From assembly GCA_016191285.1 (NCBI GenBank), contig JACPPA010000012.1, forward strand, positions 280,240 to 344,239: a stretch of 64,000 nt of DNA, written 5' to 3'. Both the position numbers and the translations under genes were made by a program. Below the pieces are notes generated by a model that worked only from the letters and a program-made list of their open reading frames with translations, had not been told where the DNA came from and made no database searches. Every line of letters starts with the position of its first letter. Position 1 is the first letter of the stretch. Shown here piece by piece: positions 45,801-52,619 of the stretch. Origin of the DNA: Gammaproteobacteria bacterium (GTDB lineage Bacteria; Pseudomonadota; Gammaproteobacteria; Ga0077536).

Positions 45801-46167
45801 CCGCATCGCGCCCAATCAACAGGCCTGCGGGATTAATTAAAAATACGTGTCCGTTCGAGAGGAGCTGGCCGAAAATTTCCGAGGTGTTCGCGGTGGTGAC
45901 GCGGTTCAGCACCGCGCTCGCGGCATCTTGTTGAATGAATCGCGTGGTCTCGCCTGCGCCAATGTCAAAACTTTGCCAATTGATAATGGCGCCCGGCGCA
46001 TTAGTGATATCGAGGGTTTGTGGATTGGGAGCCGCGAAGCCGACAGTTCCGGCGATTACCTCCGGTCCGTGCGGATTAGCGCTCGCTGCGATGCTGGCGA
46101 GTATTCCAATATTGAAAGCGAATAGGCGCTGGCCTAATCCGCGTGAAAAGATTACTGGACTGAACAT
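39853..46167 (-). CDS. TpsA-type exoprotein with filamentous-haemagglutinin secretion domain and about 24 FG-GAP-like repeats
   Basis: 2104 residues. Residues 1-30 are a long signal peptide. About 35-300 form the two-partner secretion (TPS) domain: 'LDITNAPGAIINWQSFDIGA', 'ETTRFIQQDAASAVLNRVT', 'NGHVFLINPAGLLIG', 'NGEIVLIAPK'. About 300-440 are glycine-rich beta-helix repeats. Residues 461-1826 (bases 40690-44787) are roughly 24 repeats of 50-75 residues, each like 'nyLv-sP-A--gGi--AG-vvLVdg-TG-elGrv-G-s-nErfG', close to FG-GAP/VCBS-like propeller blades. The tail has 'TFKTCTGCGTDP', a Lys/Asp-rich stretch and ends 'QCGI'. Strong ribosome binding site 'ggggggagg'. It should be exported by the TpsB encoded two genes upstream and displayed or released at the surface. 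Confidence 0.92.
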   Translation of the reverse strand: MFSPVIFSRGLGQRLFAFNIGILASIAASANPHGPEVIAGTVGFAAPNPQTLDITNAPGAIINWQSFDIGAGETTRFIQQDAASAVLNRVTTANTSEIFGQLLSNGHVFLINPAGLLIGRDAVIDTAGLVMSTLDIKDADFAAGKLHFEGGPASGGITNHGYIKTAANGEIVLIAPKILNAPEAGAAGVESKSGIIESPNGQLILAAGYSITLSSLNDPNISFEVRAPENSVVNLGALIAKGGTARVLASTIKNAGEINADTLTVDKTGRVMLVASDRVETTPASRISAQGGDGLAGGAVTVEAKQVAVSGEINVSGDTAGGTAHVLGDEIATSAKILANAAHGDGGQIRVGGDYKGGATLRAAEITTVDTASRLQANGGDKGKGGTAVTWSTKETQFRGSAEARGGLRGGNGGLVEISGKDILRYSGTADVGAPAGDPGTLLFDPGVIVIVAGSASTSAGNPLPFADDRFGSSFSILPSGNILVLNQSASPNGVAQAGAITVLDRFGTVLGNITGNAANQRLGSFGFLFNSQSNLIIRDPNAPLGTLTQVGSVFLLDQTSGAELGRVSGVSAGEQFGQTLNFFGTNYLIRSTSADISGIGVDAGLVMLVNGLTGKEIGRVTGNSPGELFGQNLNFVGANYVIRSPGAAVSGIGANVGAVVLASGTTGTELGRVSGGTVNEGFGTTVDFFGVPTGTYLVRSPTASPNGLNSGTAVLVDNSTGLEKGRTNGLTANDSLGSFAPILRASGNYFLQVPDATIGGIASAGSLVLVRGTNGQRIGTVDGNALNERFSNNSFFNNLDRFSFGASDVLVTSINHSLIPGANDRAGGLFMVADVDLGVGGFGGNNILRGRTLGVSPNELFGSTGFQFVGSNLVVTSPLASTGSFTNNGSVSLLSRATATLISPSSHIDGTSNNERLGQDGVIIRSGNYFIPSKDFNTATGILKAGSLILADGTTGLIIDRLDGDTPNEQAGCLSGCLSNSRIDQFSLPNGDLLVYAPTHGNGQGRVGQVSPVDLGVIPLGPGDKILRGRVRGFATGNGVTTGDRVGAENAIFLPNGKYLLPVPTFTNSSGPLPLANAGAVVVVDPATAGTLGVIAGDTANERLGVPAEIDTTLLAGRSTAIVRNGNHGGKNGEVFFIDFSSGSLVVNTFNGLANDQAGSDPLLLANNGNIIVPMPNASPGLFSKAGSVALLNGATHALLGRTDGISLNEGFGSSGQIDTRSLFGPDFLVHSRNRSTTDLSGGTSLEGAVAIVSGTAGTVLGVVSGQQPLDRLGEIASAHVLNNGNFVLFNPSATKGSGPGALSRAGAVILVDSVLHQEKGGLARIYGQSINEQLGIDQTLIERLNGNYFLTSSLASPGGKSSAGSIYLVDGSTGGTLLGQADGTTPGEGFGGNFDTFTLLGTDDILVTSLSHQVGSFANAGTIVQLASVNLGPKGIIRGRLDGGGANELLGRGGVRRSDNTHYFTVSALADTPGGAAAGSIRFVDMVTGTETNRIDGISANENLGGLGSIFNGSNGNLFIFSPNADVAGASQAGRVIVATTAGTVLGSASGNTAKERFGEQFSAVGTDQWIFAPQHNNGAGGIFAVTDKDLGGGNIVRASLLGATAGDQVGARFFDFARDPNTRVIRVPEATVGGLAKAGTAILVDLNLRELGRTNGTSQDELFSNNSFQVIRSGDLIFASPLADINGLKDVGTVKLVSGKTGTLIGETTGIAANDRFGGGERVFTRSLRNDGILVVNPEATVGGMANAGAIVQIDPATGKEIRRVVGINPDERLGSFGFQTLSDGRLLFGSPNATINGQLNAGRLVFFDSISNTQTQATNLLFSNTPNGDFLVTTGAIENALNSGANLILQANSDILIQKGAVLTGSGGSLTLQAGRSIIINGLLNLPATNLKLVANETAANGVDPKNRGLGSGDFVLNDPQVVGRNVDLSAQTVQLVGGTDPKAKFLPTTSDQLFVDFLKTGALNSPATFILALESLKIAADNLNVLGGASPGAFAGLASLGRFDLTANTITLTSGAGDGAHALLLGLGGLANITFKTCTGCGTDPLFTDPFLDFVPKSGIFIAGLSFDQPIQAILAMNPKNDKDDKDKKKNKEAKQCGI

Positions 46168-47516
46168 TCGGATCCTCCCCCCTCGATTCCGTGGTCGAGG
46201 TTATTGAACGCCGGATTACCTTCGGCGGCGCCCAGAACTGCATCTTGCGGCATGAATGGCGGAATTTCCGGTAATTTTTCTGCCTTGCCACCCGCCGCGC
46301 CGACAAACCCCGCGGTTCCCGGCGTTAAATCCACTTTGTTATCTTTTGTTTCAACCGAGCAGTTGCCCACATAGCACCCCACGATGAGGCCTTCCGGTGG
46401 CGCGATCGAACTCGGCGGCGGTGGCAGCGGATCGGGCAGTTGCACTTCATTCGGCTTCGGCACGTCGATCATAAACGCGGTCGGCATTTGTTGAATCGGC
46501 TGCGGCGTCATACCCGGCGTGCCGATGAAAACTTGCTGGCCCTGCTCGATTACATTGCCGAGTCCATCATCGATCGCGCCTTGCGTCACTTCCAACGACA
46601 CCCCATCGCCGGTCGGCGACGGATTTGCCTCGGCACTCTGACCCGACCCCTCGCTATACAACCCCCACACCGTGCCGCGAATTCCGATCGTCGCTACCGC
46701 CGTGCGCATTTGATACGAGTTCGGGCGATAGTGGCCGATGGCGCCGCTGACCGCGCGCAAGCCGCCGCGCAACAGCGCGAACACGCCAACGCCTTCTTCG
46801 GGTTTGGCCGCATCGAAGGTCAGTTGATCGACACGAAATTCGGTGTTCGGCAATAACGTGACGCGACTCTTATCTTGAAACCCCAGCACGGCGTAAGAGT
46901 TCGCACTGGTCAATAAGGTCTCACCGCTATACACCGGGCCACCGGCCGCCAAGGCGCGCGCCCGATCGCCGTTGGTCGAGCGGGCTAATACATTGCCTTT
47001 GATAAAACCGGCGCGCCCCGCGGGCACCGCGCGGGTGGCGGCTTCTTTGACGCAGTCCGCGCCGCATAAGCGCGCGTCAAATTCGGTTCCGCGGATTCCG
47101 ATCGTGGCCACCGCGGTGCGCAGCCGCACGGCGTTGGGATTACGTTTGCTCAAGAAGCCCGTGACGGCACGCAACCCGCCTTTGAACAGGCGATACACCG
47201 CGCCCGCATCCGCGGCTTCAGTACTGAATGATTCAACTTGAAAGGTGGTTTCGGGGCGGAGCGTCACGCGGGTGCCATCGCCGAATTTCAACAGCGCGAT
47301 ACTGCGCGGTCCAGTGGACACCACATCGCCGGTGAGGATGGGCGAACCGCTGCCGACGATGCGCCCCGGGGCACTGCCTTGCTGCGCGGTCGCGATGCCG
47401 CGTGCAATCACCACTTCGCCGGCCTGCGTGACGGCGCGCGCCGGCGGCGCTAGCGCTAACGCACTCGCCAGTGCGACGCTAACGCCTAGTAACGTACTTG
47501 CAGGGTTAAATGCCAT
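46152..47516 (-). CDS. secreted protein with two FecR-like domains
   Basis: 454 residues. Signal peptide to about 'LALAPPARA'. Two FecR-like sensor domains follow: about 40-150 ('GSPILTGDVVSTGPRSIALL', 'KFGDGTRVTLRPET', 'RTAVATIGIRGTEFDARLC') and about 180-290 ('VYSGETLLTSANSYAVLGF', 'RTAVATIGIRGTVWGLY'). A proline-rich stretch ('LPDPLPPPPSS') and two cysteines ('VGCYVGNCSVE') come next. There is no transmembrane anti-sigma part, so this is not a classical FecR regulator; it likely acts outside the inner membrane with the TPS pair. It overlaps tpsA by 16 bases and tpsB by 31, showing tight coupling. The C terminus ends 'GGGSECSVQ'. Confidence 0.9.
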   Translation of the reverse strand: MAFNPASTLLGVSVALASALALAPPARAVTQAGEVVIARGIATAQQGSAPGRIVGSGSPILTGDVVSTGPRSIALLKFGDGTRVTLRPETTFQVESFSTEAADAGAVYRLFKGGLRAVTGFLSKRNPNAVRLRTAVATIGIRGTEFDARLCGADCVKEAATRAVPAGRAGFIKGNVLARSTNGDRARALAAGGPVYSGETLLTSANSYAVLGFQDKSRVTLLPNTEFRVDQLTFDAAKPEEGVGVFALLRGGLRAVSGAIGHYRPNSYQMRTAVATIGIRGTVWGLYSEGSGQSAEANPSPTGDGVSLEVTQGAIDDGLGNVIEQGQQVFIGTPGMTPQPIQQMPTAFMIDVPKPNEVQLPDPLPPPPSSIAPPEGLIVGCYVGNCSVETKDNKVDLTPGTAGFVGAAGGKAEKLPEIPPFMPQDAVLGAAEGNPAFNNLDHGIEGGGSECSVQ

Positions 47517-49054
47517 TTTGAGGTGCCTCGATGAGCGGCTTCACCACCGGCATGCGCCAAGGGAAGACCATAATCCACGGATAAACCTACCTGGTCGCGC
47601 CATTGGTAGCGCGCGCCGATTCCAATGCTAGAAATGGTATCCGAGCCAAGCTGTTTTGCCAGTGGCTGCTCCAAGTGTTTATGACCCGCGTCCAAAAATC
47701 CGAGAAATCTTACCCCATAGAGCTGCGCGACCGGCGGTGACCACAATTCCAGGTTTGCGACCAACGCGCTGTCTCCAGCAATGGTGCGCTCTTCAAAGCC
47801 GCGCACCGAGCGTTCGCCGCCAACCCCGAATTGTTCGCCTGGAATCAAGGGATCATGAGCGTATTGCCCATTCAGTCGAAGGACGCCGTTAAAGCCTCTT
47901 GGCAATTGCTGCGTGACTAAAGCGCCGAAGCGTACGACCTTCCAGTCCGAGCGCGCCGGCTGACGCACCTTGGAGTAATCGAAGTCGTTGTTGTGGCCAC
48001 CGAAACTTAAATTGGTGGTGACGTCGACGTAGAAATCGAGACTGGTCGCGACCCAGTTATAACCACCATCGTAACGCGCTGAAAATGGCCGGCTGCGCAC
48101 AATGGTGCTGATCCCGCGAATGGGTAAGCCCGTTGCCGCGTTAAAGATTGAAGTGTCGAAACTGCGATCTTGGAGTCCCGCGGTAAACGTATGCTTGTAG
48201 CGGCCAACGCCAATGAGCTGTCGCTTAAAACTAATCCCATAAAAATCGCCGGCGCCACTGACGTCGAAAACATTTTGCACGTTGCCGACATCGACGTCGG
48301 ATTTCACATAGAACCCGGACAGCCAGCCAGAGAGCTGATAAATCGGGATCTGATAAAAGGCCCCGAACTGCATGACGTTATTGATGTTGTCGGGCGAGAT
48401 GGTTACCGCAGTACTGAACACGTCATCGTGACCACTCAAGTTACCGTACAAACCACCGATCTGGAGACGCGACCGCCCGGTGTCCGGCGTGCCGATGTTG
48501 TTAATCGTCGCGAAGAGATTCCACGGCCGCCGGTCTTGCACGTTGACCACGGCGTCGACCGTATCCGGTTGCAGCTCGCTTTCCTTGAAGGCCACGCGCA
48601 ATTTTTTGTGCGGATGTTCATTGGCGACCGCCAGCGAACGCGAGACTTCGCTGAGATCACTGCCGCCGCTCGCGCGGAGCTTCGGCAGACTCCGGCGAAT
48701 ATTGTCTTCAGTGAAATGCTGGTTCCCTTTTACCTGCAATTCGCCAACCCCGACGCTGGTGATCTTGAGGATGACGATTCCGCTATCGAGATGTTGCTCG
48801 GGGAACGAGACACGCGCGAAGTTATAGCCCGCTTTAGCGAAGGCCTGCTCCAGTGCGTCCTTGGCGCCAAGCAAACCGTCGATGCCGCTGTAGTCACCGA
48901 GAAAGGGGGCGAGCGTAGCGTCCGTGCTCTTCGCATCGAGCGGGTTATTGCCGTCGATTTGAAACCGTTCAACTTTGAAATTGACGGCGGGCGGCGTCTG
49001 CGCCAAGGCTGAGACACACGCCACAATCGCCAATAAGGATACAAGCCAACGCAC
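47486..49054 (-). CDS. TpsB/FhaC/ShlB-family outer-membrane secretion transporter
   Basis: About 522 residues. Outer-membrane pore that recognises the TPS domain of the exoprotein and exports it. Signal peptide 'WLVSLLAIVACVSALA'; POTRA-type region about 25-180 ('FKVERFQIDGNNPL', 'GVGELQVKGNQHFTEDNIRR'); beta barrel thereafter with the conserved 'GGERSVRGFEERTIAGD' and a C-terminal 'WHLTLQVRY' ending in an aromatic residue. The start is set at GTG 49054 because 'gggagg' lies 6 bases upstream and the signal peptide then starts cleanly; an ATG at 49105 is in frame but has no ribosome binding site. First gene of the tpsB-fecR-tpsA operon. Confidence 0.92.
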   Translation of the reverse strand: MRWLVSLLAIVACVSALAQTPPAVNFKVERFQIDGNNPLDAKSTDATLAPFLGDYSGIDGLLGAKDALEQAFAKAGYNFARVSFPEQHLDSGIVILKITSVGVGELQVKGNQHFTEDNIRRSLPKLRASGGSDLSEVSRSLAVANEHPHKKLRVAFKESELQPDTVDAVVNVQDRRPWNLFATINNIGTPDTGRSRLQIGGLYGNLSGHDDVFSTAVTISPDNINNVMQFGAFYQIPIYQLSGWLSGFYVKSDVDVGNVQNVFDVSGAGDFYGISFKRQLIGVGRYKHTFTAGLQDRSFDTSIFNAATGLPIRGISTIVRSRPFSARYDGGYNWVATSLDFYVDVTTNLSFGGHNNDFDYSKVRQPARSDWKVVRFGALVTQQLPRGFNGVLRLNGQYAHDPLIPGEQFGVGGERSVRGFEERTIAGDSALVANLELWSPPVAQLYGVRFLGFLDAGHKHLEQPLAKQLGSDTISSIGIGARYQWRDQVGLSVDYGLPLAHAGGEAAHRGTSKWHLTLQVRY

Positions 49055-49373
49055 TACCACCCTCCCAGGAGCCACTGCGGACCCCTTTATATACTTATTG
49101 CCCATCTTAAATAAGACTTCAAACTAAGAAAAGGACTAATGTTGCTGAACTAAAGGTAATTTTTAGTTGGCCATACCTCGCTCGCGAGCACTCCACTCGT
49201 CCCTCCGGGCCCAGAAACTGCCACGACAGAACGCCTCGGGGGCGCGGCGCAAAATAACGCACTGGAGATACCGACCACCCGAAGTGCCCCAGATTTTACG
49301 TGTCGTCGTTCCGGCGTAACAGGCCGTGTGAAAACTCCAAATGAATTGGGGCAAGGAACAAGAACCCAGCCCA

Positions 49374-49463
49374 CGTCATTCCGGCGCACGCCGGAATCCA
49401 TAAAGTTTCCTTTATTTGACTTAAGTCCCTCCCGGCGCAGGCCGGGAGCACGCCGGGACGACG
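49374..49463. repeat. dispersed 'ccggcg' inverted repeats
   Basis: Two adjacent hairpins: 'attccggcgcacgccggaat' and 'tcccggcgcaggccgggagc'. They belong to the common 'gtcattccggcg' class of intergenic repeats. Together with the gene remnant at 49568-49735 they are all that is seen in 49106-49850, besides the promoter region of the tpsB operon. Confidence 0.65.
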
Positions 49464-49510
49464 GCGCAATCCACATCGCCTATCGCAGCATATTAACCTG
49501 GTCGGTATTA

Positions 49511-49542
49511 AGGAACCGCTGAATAAGTCCCTCCTGGACTGT
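49511..49542. repeat. partial copy of the IS-end-like sequence found at 35808
   Basis: 'gctgaataagtccctcctgg' is shared base for base with 35817-35834 except at the left edge. The inner 'agtcc-ctcct-ggact' hairpin is kept, but the outer stem and the three further hairpins are missing. Confidence 0.65.
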
Positions 49543-49567
49543 TACCCGCCTCATCCTGAGGCTCGCC

Positions 49568-49735
49568 CTAGCGGGCCGCACGAGGTGCGTTCAAAATCGC
49601 GCCGGGCGAGATCTCAACGCCGTAAGTCGCATCCGAGCGGGTGAAGCTGATGTCGGCGATTGGAATTCGCGCCTGGTCGATCGGCACGTAGTCGCCGTCA
49701 ATCCAAGCGGATCCGGCGGCAAAAGGGTTGGTCAT
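49568..49735 (-). pseudogene. remnant of a class IV aminotransferase (N-terminal fragment)
   Basis: A 55-residue frame from ATG 49735. The first 40 residues read 'MTNPFAAGSAWIDGDYVP' and 'DQARIPIADISFTRSDATYG', the usual N terminus of class IV PLP aminotransferases (D-amino-acid/branched-chain type). Homology then stops, and the frame ends in unrelated codons at TAG 49568. The PLP lysine and the whole catalytic part are missing. It lies next to an IS-end-like repeat at 49511-49542, so an insertion and deletion event probably removed the rest. Confidence 0.75.
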
Positions 49736-49850
49736 GGCGTTACCTCGATTAAAGCGGAGCGGCGGTGTGCGGGTGTTTAGCTTGACAGGGATTAGGCCGC
49801 CGCTTAGGTTCCGTGATCATCGATTTGTCCGCCATTTAAGGGATCCGCTC

Positions 49851-51017
49851 ATGGATTTTCTATTTTCCGACGAACAGCGCGCAATTCGCGAGGCCATCGA
49901 TAAACTGTGCGCCAACTTCACCGCCGATTATTGGCTTGCCTGCGACAACGAGGGACGCTTTCCGCAAGAGTTCGTCAAAACGATCGTCGATTCCGGCTGG
50001 CTCGGGATCGCGATGCCGGAAGCGTACGGTGGATCTGGCCTCGGCATCACTGAGGCGACGATTATGATGCAGGCTATCGCTGAGTCTGGTGCGGGTCTGA
50101 CTGGCTGTTCGGCCATTCATATGAATATCTTCGGTCTCAACCCGGTCATCGTATTTGGCACCGAAGCGCAGAAACAACGGGCGTTGCCGCCGCTCCTGAG
50201 AGGCGAACACACTGCCTGCTTTGGAGTGACAGAACCCAACGCCGGACTCGATACCACCAATCTCGACTGTCGCGCCGAGCGTACGCCGACTGGTTACGTC
50301 ATCCATGGCCAAAAGCACTGGACCTCGATGGCGCAGCGCGCGAATAAGGTCTTGCTCTTGGCGCGCACCACGCCGAAAGACCAAGTCAAGCGTAAGACGG
50401 AAGGCTTGAGCCTGTTTTACACCGAGCTTGATCGGCGCTACGTCGAGATCCGCGAAATCCCGAAGATGGGCCGCAAAGCGGTCGATTCCAATGCCGTTTT
50501 CTATGATGGCTTGCCGGTCCCGAAGGAAGATCTCATCGGCGAAGAAGGCAAAGGCTTCCACTACATCCTGCATGGCCTGAACCCCGAGCGAATTCTCATC
50601 GCCGGCGAAGCAGTCGGCCTGGGGCGCGCAGCGTTGAATCGCGCGGTCGCTTACGCCAAAGAACGCTCGGTGTTCGGCCGACCCATCGGCCAAAATCAAG
50701 GGATCGCCCATCCGCTCGCGAAGTGCTGGGCCGAATTGGAAGCCGCGGAGTTGCTGGCGTACAAGGCCGCGTCGTTCTACGACGCCAAGCTCGAGTGCGG
50801 TGCGCAGGCGAATGCCGCGAAATATCTGTGTGCCGAAGCCGGCTTCCATGCCTGTGAAACCGCGGTGTTGACCCATGGTGGCATGGGCTACGCGAAGGAG
50901 TATCACGTCGAACGCTATTTGCGCGAAATCATGATCCCACGCATTGCGCCGGTCAGTCGCGAAATGATTTTGAATTTTATCGCCGAGAAAGTGCTGGGTT
51001 TGCCGCGTTCGTTTTAG
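49851..51017 (+). CDS. acyl-CoA dehydrogenase family protein
   Basis: 388 residues from ATG 49851 ('MDFLFSDEQRAIREAI'); the frame is open back to 49728 but the extra part is not protein-like. Contains 'FGVTEPNAGLDTTNLDC' (FAD/substrate site), 'HGQKHWTSMAQRA' and 'THGGMGYAKEYHVERYLRE'. The likely base is Glu247 in 'GLNPER', again the isovaleryl-type position, as in the dehydrogenase at 28381. Oxidises an unknown acyl-CoA with ETF as acceptor. A repeat-rich gap separates it from the SDR downstream. Confidence 0.94.
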   Translation: MDFLFSDEQRAIREAIDKLCANFTADYWLACDNEGRFPQEFVKTIVDSGWLGIAMPEAYGGSGLGITEATIMMQAIAESGAGLTGCSAIHMNIFGLNPVIVFGTEAQKQRALPPLLRGEHTACFGVTEPNAGLDTTNLDCRAERTPTGYVIHGQKHWTSMAQRANKVLLLARTTPKDQVKRKTEGLSLFYTELDRRYVEIREIPKMGRKAVDSNAVFYDGLPVPKEDLIGEEGKGFHYILHGLNPERILIAGEAVGLGRAALNRAVAYAKERSVFGRPIGQNQGIAHPLAKCWAELEAAELLAYKAASFYDAKLECGAQANAAKYLCAEAGFHACETAVLTHGGMGYAKEYHVERYLREIMIPRIAPVSREMILNFIAEKVLGLPRSF

Positions 51018-51072
51018 GGCATGTGCATCACAAACTTTCATGAGCCAAAAACTCGTCTTTTGTGGGAACATT

Positions 51073-51137
51073 TTGTGGGAGCCGCTTTAGCGGCGAATCT
51101 TTAAGGCCCCTATTCGCGGCTAAAGCCGCTCCCACAA
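51073..51137. repeat. REP/BIME-like inverted pair
   Basis: 'tgtgggagccgctttagcgg' and 'gcggctaaagccgctcccac' form a near-perfect hairpin between the acyl-CoA dehydrogenase and SDR genes. Confidence 0.8.
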
Positions 51138-51190
51138 GCCACTCCCATAAGCCACACTCCCACAGCGCGACTTAGGACGACATCCCTCAT

Positions 51191-51940
51191 ATGTATGAAC
51201 AAGGCCATGTACTCGTCACCGGTGCACTGGGTGGACTTGGCACCGCCATCGTCGGTCGACTCCTCAGCGACGGCGCCCGCGTCATCGCGACCGATCGCCG
51301 GACTGACGAAGCAACAGCCTGGCGCCGTCAATTCGGCGCTGAGGCCGGGGGCCGGTTACTGGTCCGTGCCCTTGATATCACGAAGGATGGGGAGGTCAAC
51401 GCATTTCGCGATGAATTGCAGGTAGCGGGCACGCAGGTCGCTTACCTAGTCAACAATGCCGGGGTCACGGGGGCCGGCGATCCCGCACAGATGACCACCA
51501 AGACCTTCGATATCGTGCTGCGCGTAAATCTGCATGGCACGTTTTTCTGTACGCGCGCTTTTTGCGACGCCATGCGCACTCGCGGTTTCGGCCGCATCGT
51601 AAATTTCGCCTCGGTCTACGCCTATCACCCCGGTCCAGGACAAGCGCCCTATGCGGCGGCGAAAGCAGCGATCATTGGCTACACTCATTCCACCGCGCGC
51701 GATCTGGCGACAGCGGGGGTCACGGTGAATGTCATCGCGCCGGGGCTTATTTGGCATGAACGTTTGAAGGGCGTGTTGTCCGATGAAGAATTCGCCGGCG
51801 CGATTGCCGCGACCGCCATGCAACGTGCGGGGAAGCCCAGCGAAATTGCTGGCGCGGTCGCCTTCTTACTCTCTGATGACGCGTCGTATGTTACCGGCCA
51901 AACCCTCCATGTGAATGGCGGGTTCTATATGAGCGGCTAG
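51191..51940 (+). CDS. SDR-family oxidoreductase (FabG-like)
   Basis: 249 residues with all classical SDR marks: 'VTGALGGLGTAIVGRL' (cofactor site), 'VNNAGVTG', catalytic Ser in 'IVNFASVYAY', 'PYAAAKAAIIGYTH' (Tyr-x3-Lys) and 'SYVTGQTLHVNGGFYMSG' at the C terminus. It should interconvert an alcohol and ketone, perhaps a 3-hydroxyacyl-CoA given the dehydrogenase upstream. Followed 43 bases later by a SnoaL-like gene. Confidence 0.93.
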   Translation: MYEQGHVLVTGALGGLGTAIVGRLLSDGARVIATDRRTDEATAWRRQFGAEAGGRLLVRALDITKDGEVNAFRDELQVAGTQVAYLVNNAGVTGAGDPAQMTTKTFDIVLRVNLHGTFFCTRAFCDAMRTRGFGRIVNFASVYAYHPGPGQAPYAAAKAAIIGYTHSTARDLATAGVTVNVIAPGLIWHERLKGVLSDEEFAGAIAATAMQRAGKPSEIAGAVAFLLSDDASYVTGQTLHVNGGFYMSG

Positions 51941-51983
51941 CGCGCGACATTATTCAAAAGCAACCAACCGGGAGGAACGCTGT

Positions 51984-52376
51984 ATGGCAACTAAATCTAC
52001 CGTCGATGTGGCGGCGATCATCAAGGCGAATAACAAAGCGCTCGCCGCCGATCTCGCCAAAGGCGATGCCGTTGGCATCGGTAAGCGCTATTCGAAGACG
52101 GCGAAATTAATGCCGCCCAACGCGGATATTCAAAAAGGTAAAAACATCGCGGGTTTCTGGCAAGGCGCCATTAACATGGGGATCAAGGGCGTCGCGTTAA
52201 AAACGCAAGAAGTTGAAGTCCACGGGACCACGGCGATTGAAGTTGGAACGTACACGCTGTCCGGTGCCGATGGTGGAGCGCTCGATGCCGGCAAGTACAT
52301 CGTGGTGTGGAAAAAAGACGGCAAGGATTGGAAGTTACATCGCGATATTTTCAATACTAGCCGGCCGGCGACGTAG
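51984..52376 (+). CDS. SnoaL/DUF4440-like protein
   Basis: 130 residues of the NTF2-like cone fold. The DUF4440 pattern is visible: an N-terminal helix pair 'IIKANNKALAADLAKGDA', 'RYSKTAKLMPPNADIQKGKN', 'EVHGTTAIEVGTYTLSG', and the closing 'YIVVWKKDGKDWKLHRDIFN'. Such proteins bind small ligands or act as isomerases/cyclases; none of the catalytic sets is clearly present. A good 'gggagg' lies about 8 bases before the ATG. Probably co-transcribed with the SDR. Confidence 0.9.
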   Translation: MATKSTVDVAAIIKANNKALAADLAKGDAVGIGKRYSKTAKLMPPNADIQKGKNIAGFWQGAINMGIKGVALKTQEVEVHGTTAIEVGTYTLSGADGGALDAGKYIVVWKKDGKDWKLHRDIFNTSRPAT

Positions 52377-52430
52377 CGGAGTAAGTCATTGGACAGTGGG
52401 CGTCAATTAGCCGCTCAGCGTCTCAGGTGA

Positions 52431-52572
52431 AGATTCGCGGATAAATCCGCTCCCAAGCGGCGCGGTGCGCGCCTTTTGTGGTACTCAAAGCCCGTAACCG
52501 TGGCAGCCACAGCTCCCACCAGCGGCGCTCTGCGGTGCGCGCCTTTTGTGGGAGCCACTTCAGTGGCGAATT
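52431..52572. repeat. two diverged REP-like units and an exact 20-base direct repeat
   Basis: REP-like units at 52431-52456 and 52546-52572. The sequence 'gcggtgcgcgccttttgtgg' occurs twice without change, at 52462-52481 and 52532-52551. Confidence 0.7.
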
Positions 52573-52619
52573 TGCATCAATCGTCGCTGGAATCGTCGGC
52601 ACCACAATTCAAACCCGTT

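Noticed and set aside
48170..49012. Plus-strand frame of 280 codons opposite tpsB
   Set aside because: Antisense to a clear POTRA/barrel gene and without family motifs.
49860..51071. Long minus-strand open frame (403 codons) opposite the acyl-CoA dehydrogenase
   Set aside because: It is the mirror frame of a clear gene in GC-rich sequence, with no recognisable motifs or ribosome binding site.
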